Shown here: one piece after another, positions 8,084 to 16,218 of the stretch
Position numbering within the stretch: the stretch's first letter is position 1
Layout of the letters: the number at the start of each line of letters is the position of its first letter
Assembly (NCBI RefSeq): GCF_001426565.1
Contig: NZ_LMFA01000022.1
Coordinates: 355,254-419,253, forward strand
DNA length: 64,000 nt
Source of the DNA: Rhizobium sp. Root482
Lineage (GTDB): Bacteria; Pseudomonadota; Alphaproteobacteria; Rhizobiales; Rhizobiaceae
Direction of reading: 5' to 3'
Translations under genes and position numbers: made by a program
Notes under the pieces: model-generated
Databases searched by the model: none
What the model saw: only the letters and a program-made list of their open reading frames with translations
Told to the model about the DNA's origin: nothing

Positions 8084-9259
8084 ATGAAAATCACACGCAG
8101 GACATTCGTCGGCGGCGTCGCCGGCATGACGGGACTGGGATTGTTGCCCGGCCGTCTTTTCGCCCAGGCCAAGGCGCCGGCAAGCCCGGTCACCATCACC
8201 ATCGTCGATGTGGCAGGCAATCTCGCCCTAACCCAGGGCATGTTCGAAAACTATGCGGCGGCCAAGCCGGAATGGGTGTCGAGCTTTGCCTTCACCAAGG
8301 CGCCGGCACCCGAATTGCCGGCGAAGATTCAGGCGCAGCAGGCTGCCGGCAAGGTCGATATCGATCTGGTGCTGACCGGCACCGACGCCCTTGCCGCCGG
8401 CCTCGACCAGGGGCTGTGGATCGATCTTGCCCAGCACAAGTCCAGCTTGCCCGATCTTGAAAACATTCTTCTGCCGCAAGCCTTCAAGATGCAGGGGCTC
8501 GCCAAGGACCAGGGCGTCGTCGTCACCTATTACCCCTCCGGGCCGCTGATCGAATACATGCCCGAGCGCGTGCCGACGCCGCCGAAGACGGCCGCCGAGC
8601 TTCTGGAATGGGCCAAGGCCAATCCCAACAAGTTCATGTATGCCCGTCCCGCCAATTCAGGCCCAGGCCGGACGTTCCTGATGGGACTTCCCTATCTTCT
8701 CGGCGACAGCGATCCGCTCGATCCGGTCAATGGCTGGGCGAAGACCTGGGAATATCTCAAGGCGATCGGCGAGCATATCGAATATTACGGCACCGGCACC
8801 ACCCAGACGATGAAGGAACTCGGCGAAGGCACCCGTGACATCGTCGTTTCGACCACCGGCTGGGATATCAATCCGCGTGCGCTCGGCATCGTTCCCACTG
8901 AAGCCAAGGTCGGCAAGCTCGAAGGCTTCCATTGGGTAACCGATGCCCATTATGCGGTCATTCCGAAGGGCGTCTCGGACGAGAAGGTCGCGGTGCTCTT
9001 GGATGTCATCAACTTCATCCTGCAGCCGAAACAGCAGGCGATTGCCTATGACCAGGGATATTTCTATCCGGGCCCGGCGGTGAAGGATGTGACGCTGGAC
9101 ATGGCGCCGCAGGAAAGCCAGGACGCGATCAACGAATTCGGCCGGCCGGAATATGCCGACTGGATCGCCAACAATCCGCTGGAAGTGCCGCTCGAGCCGG
9201 CGCGCATCGTCGATGCATTCCGCATCTGGGACGAGCAGGTCGGCGCATCCAAGACCTGA
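8084..9259 (+). CDS. ABC transporter extracellular solute-binding protein (probable hexuronate uptake)
   Basis: A 391-residue periplasmic binding protein of the family 1 / spermidine-putrescine-like class. The N-terminus MKITRRTFVGG has a twin-arginine motif followed by a hydrophobic stretch and an ALA-like cleavage region (RLFAQAKA), so Tat-dependent export is plausible. The start follows AGGAGGAAAC. The genes after it encode one ATPase and two permeases, completing a transporter. Its position between uxaC and uxuB strongly suggests a hexuronate or a glucuronide as ligand. That is context, because this transporter type binds many ligands and rhizobial hexuronate uptake is not always by this family. 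A strong hairpin directly follows the gene. Confidence 0.88.
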   Translation: MKITRRTFVGGVAGMTGLGLLPGRLFAQAKAPASPVTITIVDVAGNLALTQGMFENYAAAKPEWVSSFAFTKAPAPELPAKIQAQQAAGKVDIDLVLTGTDALAAGLDQGLWIDLAQHKSSLPDLENILLPQAFKMQGLAKDQGVVVTYYPSGPLIEYMPERVPTPPKTAAELLEWAKANPNKFMYARPANSGPGRTFLMGLPYLLGDSDPLDPVNGWAKTWEYLKAIGEHIEYYGTGTTQTMKELGEGTRDIVVSTTGWDINPRALGIVPTEAKVGKLEGFHWVTDAHYAVIPKGVSDEKVAVLLDVINFILQPKQQAIAYDQGYFYPGPAVKDVTLDMAPQESQDAINEFGRPEYADWIANNPLEVPLEPARIVDAFRIWDEQVGASKT

Positions 9260-9271
9260 ACCAACACAGAA

Positions 9272-9303
9272 GCGGAACGGCGGCAATCCAGCCGCCGTTC
9301 CGC
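9272..9303 (+). terminator. Strong hairpin between the binding-protein gene and the ATPase gene
   Basis: GCGGAACGGCGGC (9272-9284) and GCCGCCGTTCCGC (9291-9303) form a perfect 13-bp stem with a six-base loop. No T-tract follows, and the ATPase gene starts 28 bases later. It more likely stabilises the 3' end of the binding-protein message or causes partial termination than stops transcription fully. Confidence 0.7.
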
Positions 9304-9330
9304 ACGCCTATCGAACTGGAGGACACGATA

Positions 9331-10431
9331 TTGACTTTGCCGGCACAGGACGGAGCGAAAACGCAGGTTCCGAAACAGACTGCCCGTCTTGAACTGGATG
9401 GCTTGCGCCGCTCGTTCGGCAGCTACAACGCGCTCGACGGCATCGACCTCACCATCGAACCGGGCGAGTTCATCGCGCTTCTGGGACCTTCGGGGTGCGG
9501 CAAGTCGACGGCGCTGAATTGCGTCGCCGGTCTTCTAGGGCTTTCGGGCGGCGAAATCCGGCTTGGCGGCAATCGCATCGATGAGTTGGAGCCGGAAAAG
9601 CGCGGCTTCGGCATGGTCTTCCAGAGTTATGCGCTGTTTCCGCATATGAGCGTGCGCCGCAATGTCGGATTCGGCCTCACCATGCAGGGCATTCGCGGCG
9701 CCGAAGCCGATCGGCGGATCGAGGAGGCGCTGGCGCTCGTCAGGCTGGAAAGCCAGATCGACAAGCTGCCGGGACAATTGTCGGGTGGCCAGCAGCAGCG
9801 CGTGGCGATCGCCCGCGCCATCGTCATCCGTCCGCCGATTGTCCTGATGGACGAGCCGCTCTCCAATCTCGACGCCAAGCTGCGTCTTGAAATGCGCGCC
9901 GAAATCCGCGGCATCCATGACCAGATCGGCTCGACAACCATTTATGTCACCCATGACCAGGACGAGGCGCTGTCGCTGGCCGACCGGATCGTCGTCATGA
10001 GCCAGGGGCGGATCATGCAGATCGGTTCGCCGCAGGATCTCTATCAGCGTCCCGTTCATATCGAGGTCGCGGATTTCATGGGCTTCCGCACCCGCATTGC
10101 CGGCCCGATCGTCGGCGTTTCGGGCGAGGAAGCGGCCATCGACGTTGCCGGCGCGCGATTGACGGGTACGATGCGCGAACCGCTGCGTATCGGCGATGCG
10201 GCGGTCCTGTCGGTGCGGCCGGAGGATCTGGTTGCGGTCGATGACGGCAACGGCATGCCGGCCACCGTGGTCAGCATGGAATATCGCGGCAGGGCCTTTT
10301 TCGGCATGGCACGCGCAGGCGACGACAGCGTTCTCTACTTCCGCGCCGACCGCGCCCTGCCGCGCGGCGCATCCGTGACGCTACAGCCCGCAAGCGGCCA
10401 GGCGCTGCTTTTCAAGGAGGCTGGCGCATGA
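9331..10431 (+). CDS. ABC transporter ATP-binding protein
   Basis: A 366-residue ATPase of the PotA/FbpC/UgpC-like importers, with an N-terminal nucleotide-binding domain and a C-terminal TOBE domain (about residues 285-360). Walker A (GPSGCGKST) is at residues 52-60, the Q-loop is VFQSYALFPH, the signature LSGGQQQRVA is near 150, Walker B is IVLMDEP near 170, and the H-loop is VTHDQDEA. The start codon is TTG, placed 8 bases after CTGGAGGA, with no in-frame ATG that keeps the N-terminal strand. It overlaps the first permease gene by four bases (ATGA), indicating translational coupling. Together with the binding protein and the two permeases it forms the importer of the hexuronate operon. Confidence 0.92.
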   Translation: MTLPAQDGAKTQVPKQTARLELDGLRRSFGSYNALDGIDLTIEPGEFIALLGPSGCGKSTALNCVAGLLGLSGGEIRLGGNRIDELEPEKRGFGMVFQSYALFPHMSVRRNVGFGLTMQGIRGAEADRRIEEALALVRLESQIDKLPGQLSGGQQQRVAIARAIVIRPPIVLMDEPLSNLDAKLRLEMRAEIRGIHDQIGSTTIYVTHDQDEALSLADRIVVMSQGRIMQIGSPQDLYQRPVHIEVADFMGFRTRIAGPIVGVSGEEAAIDVAGARLTGTMREPLRIGDAAVLSVRPEDLVAVDDGNGMPATVVSMEYRGRAFFGMARAGDDSVLYFRADRALPRGASVTLQPASGQALLFKEAGA

Positions 10432-11306
10432 GAGCGCCGTCGCTTCGCACAAGGCTTGCCTCCCGCGGCTTCGACGGCACGACGCTTCTGGTCCTGCCGG
10501 GGCTCGCGGTCATGCTCGGGCTGTTCATCTATCCGTTCTTCTATGGCCTCGCAGATTCGCTGATGCCGAAGGAAGGCGTCTGGTATGCGAATTACGCGAA
10601 TTTCTTCAGCGATCCTTTTCAATATCGCACCATTGCGGCCACGCTCTGGCTTGCGATCCCGGTGACCATCGTCAATCTCGCCTTTGCCGTGCCGATTGCC
10701 TTTCGCGTGCGGCTGATGACCCGGCAGCGGTTGTTGACCACCATTCTCGTCCTGCCGATCACGCTCGGCACCGTCTTCGTCGCCGATGGGCTCCTGACCT
10801 TTCTCGGACCGCAGGGCTGGTTCAACCGGGTGATGATCCTCGTTGGCCTCTTCGACGGGCCGGTAAAACTCACCAACAATTACTGGGGCGTCTTCGCCTC
10901 GCTGGTGATTACCGGCTTTCCCTTCGCCTTCCTTCTGACCTTGTCCTATGTGACCGGCATCGATCCCGCCATCGAGCAGGCGGCGGCCACGCTAGGCGCC
11001 AGTCCACGGCAGCGCTTCATGCGGGTTTTCCTGCCGCTGCTGGTGCCGGGCCTTGCCGTCACCTTCTGCCTCGCCTTTGTGCAGGCCTTCGCCGTCTTCC
11101 CATCGGCCGTCCTGCTCGGTTCTCCGGCGGGATCGACGCGGGTCATTTCGATCGCAGCCTATCAGGCGGCCTTCGAACAATATGATCATTCGCTGGGATC
11201 GGCGATCGCGATGATCATGGGCGCGGTCGAGCTTGTCATCGTCCTTCTCGTGCTGGGCAGCCGTTCGCTGTTCTATCGCGGCCCGACCGGCGGAACGAAG
11301 GGATGA
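10428..11306 (+). CDS. ABC transporter permease, first subunit
   Basis: A 292-residue inner-membrane permease of the MalF/PotB type with about six predicted membrane segments (for example LLVLPGLAVMLGLFIYPFFYG near residue 22). The cytoplasmic EAA loop is EQAAATLGASPRQRFMRVFLP, near residue 185, and contacts the ATPase. Its ATG overlaps the stop of the ATPase gene. The second permease gene follows after 52 bases with its own ribosome-binding site. It forms the heterodimeric channel with that protein. The proposed substrate, a hexuronate, comes from operon context only. Confidence 0.9.
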   Translation: MRAPSLRTRLASRGFDGTTLLVLPGLAVMLGLFIYPFFYGLADSLMPKEGVWYANYANFFSDPFQYRTIAATLWLAIPVTIVNLAFAVPIAFRVRLMTRQRLLTTILVLPITLGTVFVADGLLTFLGPQGWFNRVMILVGLFDGPVKLTNNYWGVFASLVITGFPFAFLLTLSYVTGIDPAIEQAAATLGASPRQRFMRVFLPLLVPGLAVTFCLAFVQAFAVFPSAVLLGSPAGSTRVISIAAYQAAFEQYDHSLGSAIAMIMGAVELVIVLLVLGSRSLFYRGPTGGTKG

Positions 11307-11358
11307 CTGCGATGACGGACCTTCCCTCACATGCCACTATTTTTCGGAGGACGCCGCA

Positions 11359-12201
11359 ATGATCCGTGACCAGGGCCTCCTGTCCAAAATCTGGCGCTTC
11401 GCGGTCTGGGCCGTTGCCGGGCTGTTCATTCTCAACCTGCTTGGCGTCATAGCCGCGGTGATCGTCAACTCGTTTGCCACGCGCTGGCTGGGGACCTGGC
11501 TGCCGCTCGGCCTGACGACGAAATGGTATTTCAGCGCCTGGAAGGAATTCCAGCTGTCGAGCGTCGTGCTGGTGACCTTCCAGGTCGTGTTCGCCGTGGT
11601 GATCATCTCGGGGCTTCTCGGGGTGACGACGGCCTATGCGCTGGCACGGCGCGACTTTCCCGGAAAACGCATCGTCGTGCTGCTCTTCCTGCTGCCGCTG
11701 CTCATCCCGCCGCTGACCTACGGCATTCCGCTGGCAACGGTGCTTTACCAGCTCGGACTGGGCGGTTCGTTCTGGGGCGTGGTGCTGATCAATCTCGTGC
11801 CGTCGCTGCCCTTCGTCGTCCTGGTGATGATCCCCTTCATCGAGCAGATCGATCCGCGCATCGAGGCAGCCGCGCGCGTCTTCGGGGCGGGAACGGGCAG
11901 CCTGTTCCTGCGCATCCTTTTGCCGCTGCTTCTGCCCGGCATGCTGGCCGCCCTCCTCCTGGTGCTGGTGCGCACCATCGCCATGTTCGAACTGACCTTC
12001 CTCGTCGCGGGACCGACCAGCCAGACACTCGTCGTCTCGCTCTATTACGCGGTCTTTGCCTCCGGCGTGCGCGCGGGGCAATCGATCGACGCCATGGCGG
12101 TGATCTATATGGTCACCACATTGTTCTGGCTCGTTCTCGCGCTCCAGTTCGTCAACCCGTCGCAGATCGTTGCCCGGGCCAAACAGCAGCCAGCATCATG
12201 A
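11359..12201 (+). CDS. ABC transporter permease, second subunit
   Basis: A 280-residue MalG/PotC-type permease with about six membrane helices and the EAA loop EAAARVFGAGTGSLFLRILLP near residue 168. The ATG at 11359 follows CGGAGGACGCC; the longer frame upstream overlaps the preceding gene and has no matching start. Its stop codon overlaps the start of uxuB by four bases (ATGA), tying transport to metabolism in one operon. The LLPLLLPGML and LVLVRTIAMFELTFLVAGP segments are typical of the iron/polyamine-like permease class. Confidence 0.9.
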   Translation: MIRDQGLLSKIWRFAVWAVAGLFILNLLGVIAAVIVNSFATRWLGTWLPLGLTTKWYFSAWKEFQLSSVVLVTFQVVFAVVIISGLLGVTTAYALARRDFPGKRIVVLLFLLPLLIPPLTYGIPLATVLYQLGLGGSFWGVVLINLVPSLPFVVLVMIPFIEQIDPRIEAAARVFGAGTGSLFLRILLPLLLPGMLAALLLVLVRTIAMFELTFLVAGPTSQTLVVSLYYAVFASGVRAGQSIDAMAVIYMVTTLFWLVLALQFVNPSQIVARAKQQPAS

Positions 12202-13667
12202 TGAGATTGTCGAGTTCCTCCCTGCCGCAACTGCCCGATAGGGTCGAGCAACCCGCCTACGACCGGGACAAGGTCACGATCGGCCTTGTCCACCTCGGCA
12301 TCGGCGCCTTTCACCGGGCGCACCAGGCGGTCTATACGGACAAGATCTTGGCAGACGACCCTTCCTGGGGGATCTGCGGCGTTTCCCTGCGCAGCGCCGA
12401 TACGCGCGATGCGCTGGCACCGCAGGACGGGCTTTACACGCTGAAGGTTCAGGACGGACAGGGCGAGCGGCTCAGCGTCATCGGCAGCATCGTCGAGATC
12501 CTCGTCGCACCTGAAAATCCCGAGGCGGTTCTGTCGCGGATGGCGGACGCAGCCACGCGGATCGTTTCGCTGACCGTCACCGAAAAAGGCTATTGCCACA
12601 ATCCGGCGACCGGGACGCTGGATGAAAACCATCCCGATATTCTTCACGATCTGCAGAACCCGTCGAAGCCGAAATCAGCAATCGGGTTCATCGTCGAGGC
12701 CTTGGCGCGCAGGAAAGCGGCGGGGGCGCCCGCCTTCACCCTGCTCACCTGCGACAATCTTCCTTCAAACGGCCATGTGCTGAAGCGCGTCGTCACCCGT
12801 TTCGCCGAGTTGCGCGATCCGGAGCTTGCCGCCTTCGTCGCCGATGTCGCGTCGCCCTCGACGATGGTCGACCGGATCGTTCCGGCAACGACGGATGCCG
12901 ATCGGGCCGCCATTACCGCTGCACTTGGGTTCAGCGACGCTTGGCCGGTGATGACGGAACCGTTCCGGCAATGGGTGGTGGAAGATGATTTTCCGCTTGG
13001 CCGCCCCGCCTGGGAAACGGCGGGCGTAGTCTTCGTCGAGGATGTGTCGGCCTTCGAGACGATGAAACTGCGGCTTCTCAACGGCAGCCATTCGACCCTT
13101 GCCTATCTCGGCTATCTCGCCGGCGCCGAGACGGTGGCGGACGCGATGGCCCTGCCCGGCATGGAGGACCTTGTGGAGGCACTGATGCGGGACGAGGTCT
13201 CCCCGACACTGCCTCCGCTGGCCGGCTTCGATCTTCCTGCCTATCGGCGGGCATTGGTCGAGCGTTTCAACAACCCGGCCCTGCGCCATCGGACATGGCA
13301 GATTGCCATGGATGGATCGCAGAAATTGCCGCAACGGCTGCTCGGCACGATCCGCGATCGTATACAGGCCGGGGCGCCCTATGATCGCCTCGCACTCGGC
13401 GTCGCCGCCTGGATGCGTTATGCGCGCGGCATCGACGAGGCCGGAAAGGCCATCGACGTCCGCGACCCGCTCTCCGCCCGTATCGCGGAACTGGCTCAGG
13501 GATCGGACGATCCCGAAGAGATCGCCAAGGCACTGCTCGGCATGAAGGAAATCTTCGGCGACGATCTCGGAGCGGATCCGGATTTTCGTGCGCAGATCGT
13601 CCGAGCACTCTCCCGGCTGTTCTCCGAGGGCTCGGCGGCGGTCCTGCAATCTTTCAAGAAGGGCTGA
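12198..13667 (+). CDS. uxuB: D-mannonate oxidoreductase (fructuronate reductase)
   Basis: A 489-residue member of the mannitol dehydrogenase family, the usual UxuB length. It reduces D-fructuronate to D-mannonate with NADH, linking UxaC to UxuA. The family N-terminal nucleotide-binding motif reads GLVHLGIGAFHRAHQA (residues 29-44), EKGYC is near 131, and the catalytic-domain block LLNGSHSTLAYLGYLAG is near 293. Two adjacent ATGs (12198 and 12201) are possible; the first overlaps the permease stop by four bases. UxaB (tagaturonate reductase) and mannitol or arabitol dehydrogenases share this fold, but the presence of uxuA makes UxuB the best call. Confidence 0.92.
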   Translation: MMRLSSSSLPQLPDRVEQPAYDRDKVTIGLVHLGIGAFHRAHQAVYTDKILADDPSWGICGVSLRSADTRDALAPQDGLYTLKVQDGQGERLSVIGSIVEILVAPENPEAVLSRMADAATRIVSLTVTEKGYCHNPATGTLDENHPDILHDLQNPSKPKSAIGFIVEALARRKAAGAPAFTLLTCDNLPSNGHVLKRVVTRFAELRDPELAAFVADVASPSTMVDRIVPATTDADRAAITAALGFSDAWPVMTEPFRQWVVEDDFPLGRPAWETAGVVFVEDVSAFETMKLRLLNGSHSTLAYLGYLAGAETVADAMALPGMEDLVEALMRDEVSPTLPPLAGFDLPAYRRALVERFNNPALRHRTWQIAMDGSQKLPQRLLGTIRDRIQAGAPYDRLALGVAAWMRYARGIDEAGKAIDVRDPLSARIAELAQGSDDPEEIAKALLGMKEIFGDDLGADPDFRAQIVRALSRLFSEGSAAVLQSFKKG

Positions 13668-13718
13668 TGGGCCTTTCGAAACTGGCCGGCGCTCGATGCC
13701 GTTTCCGCCGACCGGCAC

Positions 13719-14612
13719 TCATGATCCGCCGAATTCCTCTATGAGGAAATCGAGAAACGCGCGGATTTTCGGAGCAAGATGTTGCCGGGACGGATAGACG
13801 GCATAGAGCGTGGTCTCCATCATGCTCCAGTCTTCCAGCGCGGCATGAAGGCGCCCTTCCTGCAAATCCTTCTCGACATAGGGATAGGGCATGAGGCTGA
13901 GGCCGAAGCCCTCGCGGAGCGCATCGCGGACGGCGAGGCTTGAGGTGACGGAGTATCGGGCATTGACGGCGACCCGCTCCACATGTCCATCCTTGCGAAA
14001 CTCCCATATATCGGCATGTCCGGAGAGGCTGAAGCGGACGCAGCTATGCGCGCCGAGATCGGACGGCGTCTTCGGCTTGCCATGGGCCGCGAAATAGCCG
14101 GGCGATGCGCAAAGCACATGCGGCATGACCGTGAGTTTTCGAGCCACCAGGCTGGAATCCTCCAGATTGTCGCTGCCGCGGATGACGAGATCATATCCTT
14201 CCCCGATGAGATCGATCCTTCTGTCGTCGAGATGGAGATCCAGAACCAGGTCCGGATAGCGCGACAGGAAATGGGGAATGGCCGCCGACAGCCGTGTCAG
14301 GGTGACGGTCATGGGCGCGCTCACCCTCAAAGTGCCGCTCGGCCCGGTCTTGATCGGACACAGGGCCCGATCCGCCTCGGAAAAAGCATCGAGGCCGCGC
14401 ACGACATGATCCAGATAGAGCCTGCCCTCCTCCGTCAGCGCCATCCGCCGCGTTGTCCGATTGATCAGCCGCGCGCCGACATGCGCTTCCAACTGGGCAA
14501 TATTCTTGCTGATCGCCGCCGGTGACAGGCCGAGCCGCCGCCCCGCCTCAGCGAAACTGTTCAGTTCCGCCACATGGCGGAAGACCTGCAAAGCGGTAAA
14601 GCGGTCCAACAT
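13719..14612 (-). CDS. LysR-family transcriptional regulator
   Basis: A 297-residue LysR regulator. The N-terminal winged helix (FRHVAELNSFAEAGRRLGLSPAAISKNIAQLEAHVGARLINRTTRRMALTEEG) spans residues 11-64, followed by the periplasmic-binding-fold effector domain. GARLINRTTRRMALTEEG places it in the large subgroup often found next to oxidoreductase and efflux genes. It is divergent from the nitroreductase-EamA pair, with a 100-base control region containing an inverted repeat. Control of those two genes is the natural inference. The effector is unknown. Confidence 0.9.
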   Translation of the reverse strand: MLDRFTALQVFRHVAELNSFAEAGRRLGLSPAAISKNIAQLEAHVGARLINRTTRRMALTEEGRLYLDHVVRGLDAFSEADRALCPIKTGPSGTLRVSAPMTVTLTRLSAAIPHFLSRYPDLVLDLHLDDRRIDLIGEGYDLVIRGSDNLEDSSLVARKLTVMPHVLCASPGYFAAHGKPKTPSDLGAHSCVRFSLSGHADIWEFRKDGHVERVAVNARYSVTSSLAVRDALREGFGLSLMPYPYVEKDLQEGRLHAALEDWSMMETTLYAVYPSRQHLAPKIRAFLDFLIEEFGGS

Positions 14613-14626
14613 TATTCTCCAAAAGC

Positions 14627-14658
14627 AGATAATCTCTTTCTATTCTAGCCTATTATCT
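14627..14658. promoter_or_regulatory. Inverted repeat between LysR gene and nitroreductase gene
   Basis: AGATAAT (14627-14633) and ATTATCT (14652-14658) are perfect 7-base inverted repeats separated by 18 bases. They lie in the divergent control region, 15 bases from the LysR start codon. The position and dyad symmetry suit a LysR-type binding site. The function is inferred. Confidence 0.45.
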
Positions 14659-14712
14659 CCCTATGGTGAATTGCCTATTGTACGCCAGACACCTCACAGT
14701 TTGGATTGCATC

Positions 14713-15327
14713 ATGACCAACCCGACCATTACGCTTATCGAACGACGCATATCGGCCAACCGGTTCGATGCCGGTCATCGATTGACGGGTGCCGAGATCG
14801 AGGACTTGGCGCGGCTCGCCACGCGGGCGCCAAGCGCCTACAATCTCCAGAACTGGCGCTTCATTGCGCTACGCACGGCGCAAGCCAAGATGCGTTTGCA
14901 GCGGCTCGCCCATGGACAGGCGAAAATATCAGAAGCGGCCGTCACCTTCATCATCTGCGGGCTCCTTCCCAATCACGCCGACATCGAAAGGAGGCTGCTT
15001 CCTTTCATCAAGGCCGGTCACATGTCGGCGGAGGCGGCGGCAGGCTGGCAGGAAGGCGCACGGGCACAATATGCCGATCCGCAGATGGCCCGCGACGAAG
15101 CGGTGCGCTCGGCCACGCTTGGCGCCGCGACGCTGATCCATGCAGCCGAAGCAATGGGCCTCGCCTCCGCGCCGATGATCGGTTTCGATGCGCAGGGCGT
15201 GATCCGCGAATTCGGCCTTCTACGCCATGAAGTGCCTGTCATGCTTGTCGCAGTCGGGCGCGCGGCACCCGGGAACTGGCCGCAGAAGCCCCGGCGACCG
15301 CTGACGGAGGTCCTGGAAATCGCATGA
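14713..15327 (+). CDS. Nitroreductase family protein
   Basis: A 204-residue FMN-dependent nitroreductase-fold protein. These enzymes use NAD(P)H to reduce nitro groups, quinones or other electrophiles. The FMN-binding start is visible (IERRISANRFDAG and ATRAPSAYNLQNWRFIAL, near residues 8-52, the second being the RxSPxxxNxQPW-like motif). The C-terminal block HEVPVMLVAVGRAAPGNWPQKPRRPLTEVL is typical. The ATG at 14713 is used because the protein family begins there; the frame is open much further upstream through the LysR promoter. It overlaps the next gene by four bases. The physiological substrate is unknown. Confidence 0.85.
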   Translation: MTNPTITLIERRISANRFDAGHRLTGAEIEDLARLATRAPSAYNLQNWRFIALRTAQAKMRLQRLAHGQAKISEAAVTFIICGLLPNHADIERRLLPFIKAGHMSAEAAAGWQEGARAQYADPQMARDEAVRSATLGAATLIHAAEAMGLASAPMIGFDAQGVIREFGLLRHEVPVMLVAVGRAAPGNWPQKPRRPLTEVLEIA

Positions 15328-16202
15328 GAACGAATGTTTCCGACCTTCTGGTAACGGCGATCGCACCTGCCGTCTGGGGCAGCACCTATATCGTCACCAC
15401 GGAATTCCTGCCGAATTTCTCTCCCATGACGGTGGCAATGCTCCGCGCCTTGCCGGCGGGGCTGCTCCTGCTGCTGTTCGCGCGGCAATTGCCGCGCGGC
15501 ATCTGGTGGGCGCGCATCCTCCTGCTCGGTGCCCTCAACATCTCGTTCTTCCTGAGCATGCTGTTCATCTCGGCCTATCGGCTGCCCGGCGGCGTCGCCG
15601 CCACGGTCGCATCGACACAGCCGCTGATGGTGGTTTTCCTCGCCTATGCGATCCTCGCCAGCCCGATCCGCATGGTCTCCGTCCTGGCCGCCCTCGTGGG
15701 CGCCGCCGGCGTCGCACTCCTGGTCCTCACCCCCAGTGCGGCGCTCGATGCGACCGGCATCATCGCCGGCCTTGCCGGCGCGGCCGCCATGGCCTGCGGA
15801 ACGGTGCTGAGCCGGAAATGGCAGCCGCCGGTATCACTGCTCGCCTTCACCGCATGGCAATTGACCGCCGGCGGCCTGTTGCTGGTCCCAGTGGTTCTCG
15901 TTTTCGAGCCCGCCATTCCGGTTCCCACGATGAGCAATCTTCTAGGCCTGACATGGCTCGGCCTGGTCGGAGCCGCCTTGACCTATGTCCTCTGGTTTCG
16001 CGGCATCACGCGCCTTGCCCCTTCCGTCGTCTCAACGCTCCTGCTGCTCAGCCCCGTGACCGCCGTGCTGCTCGGATGGCTGCTGCTCGGCCAGATGCTG
16101 ACCGCGCTCCAGATTGCCGGCGTCCTGTTCGTCATAGGCAGTATCTGGCTCGGTCAACGCACCAATCCCCATCTTGACCGCCAGAAGGGCAAATGCGCTT
16201 GA
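15324..16202 (+). CDS. EamA/DMT family transporter
   Basis: A 292-residue drug/metabolite transporter with ten predicted membrane segments arranged as two EamA repeats (about residues 8-138 and 148-285). The RhaT/YedA-like start (LLVTAIAPAVWGSTYIVTTEFLP) and TWLGLVGAALTYVLWFRGI in the second repeat are diagnostic. The ATG overlaps the nitroreductase stop (ATGA). Exporters of this family remove amino acids, nucleobases or toxic small molecules. Coupling with a nitroreductase and a divergent LysR gene suggests a small detoxification or export unit, but the substrate cannot be assigned. Confidence 0.88.
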   Translation: MRTNVSDLLVTAIAPAVWGSTYIVTTEFLPNFSPMTVAMLRALPAGLLLLLFARQLPRGIWWARILLLGALNISFFLSMLFISAYRLPGGVAATVASTQPLMVVFLAYAILASPIRMVSVLAALVGAAGVALLVLTPSAALDATGIIAGLAGAAAMACGTVLSRKWQPPVSLLAFTAWQLTAGGLLLVPVVLVFEPAIPVPTMSNLLGLTWLGLVGAALTYVLWFRGITRLAPSVVSTLLLLSPVTAVLLGWLLLGQMLTALQIAGVLFVIGSIWLGQRTNPHLDRQKGKCA

Positions 16203-16218
16203 GACAACCGCGCCTCGA

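Noticed and set aside
11523-12197. An N-terminal extension of the uxuB frame by 225 codons
   Set aside because: The frame overlaps the permease gene. UxuB homology starts at the coupled ATG at 12198.
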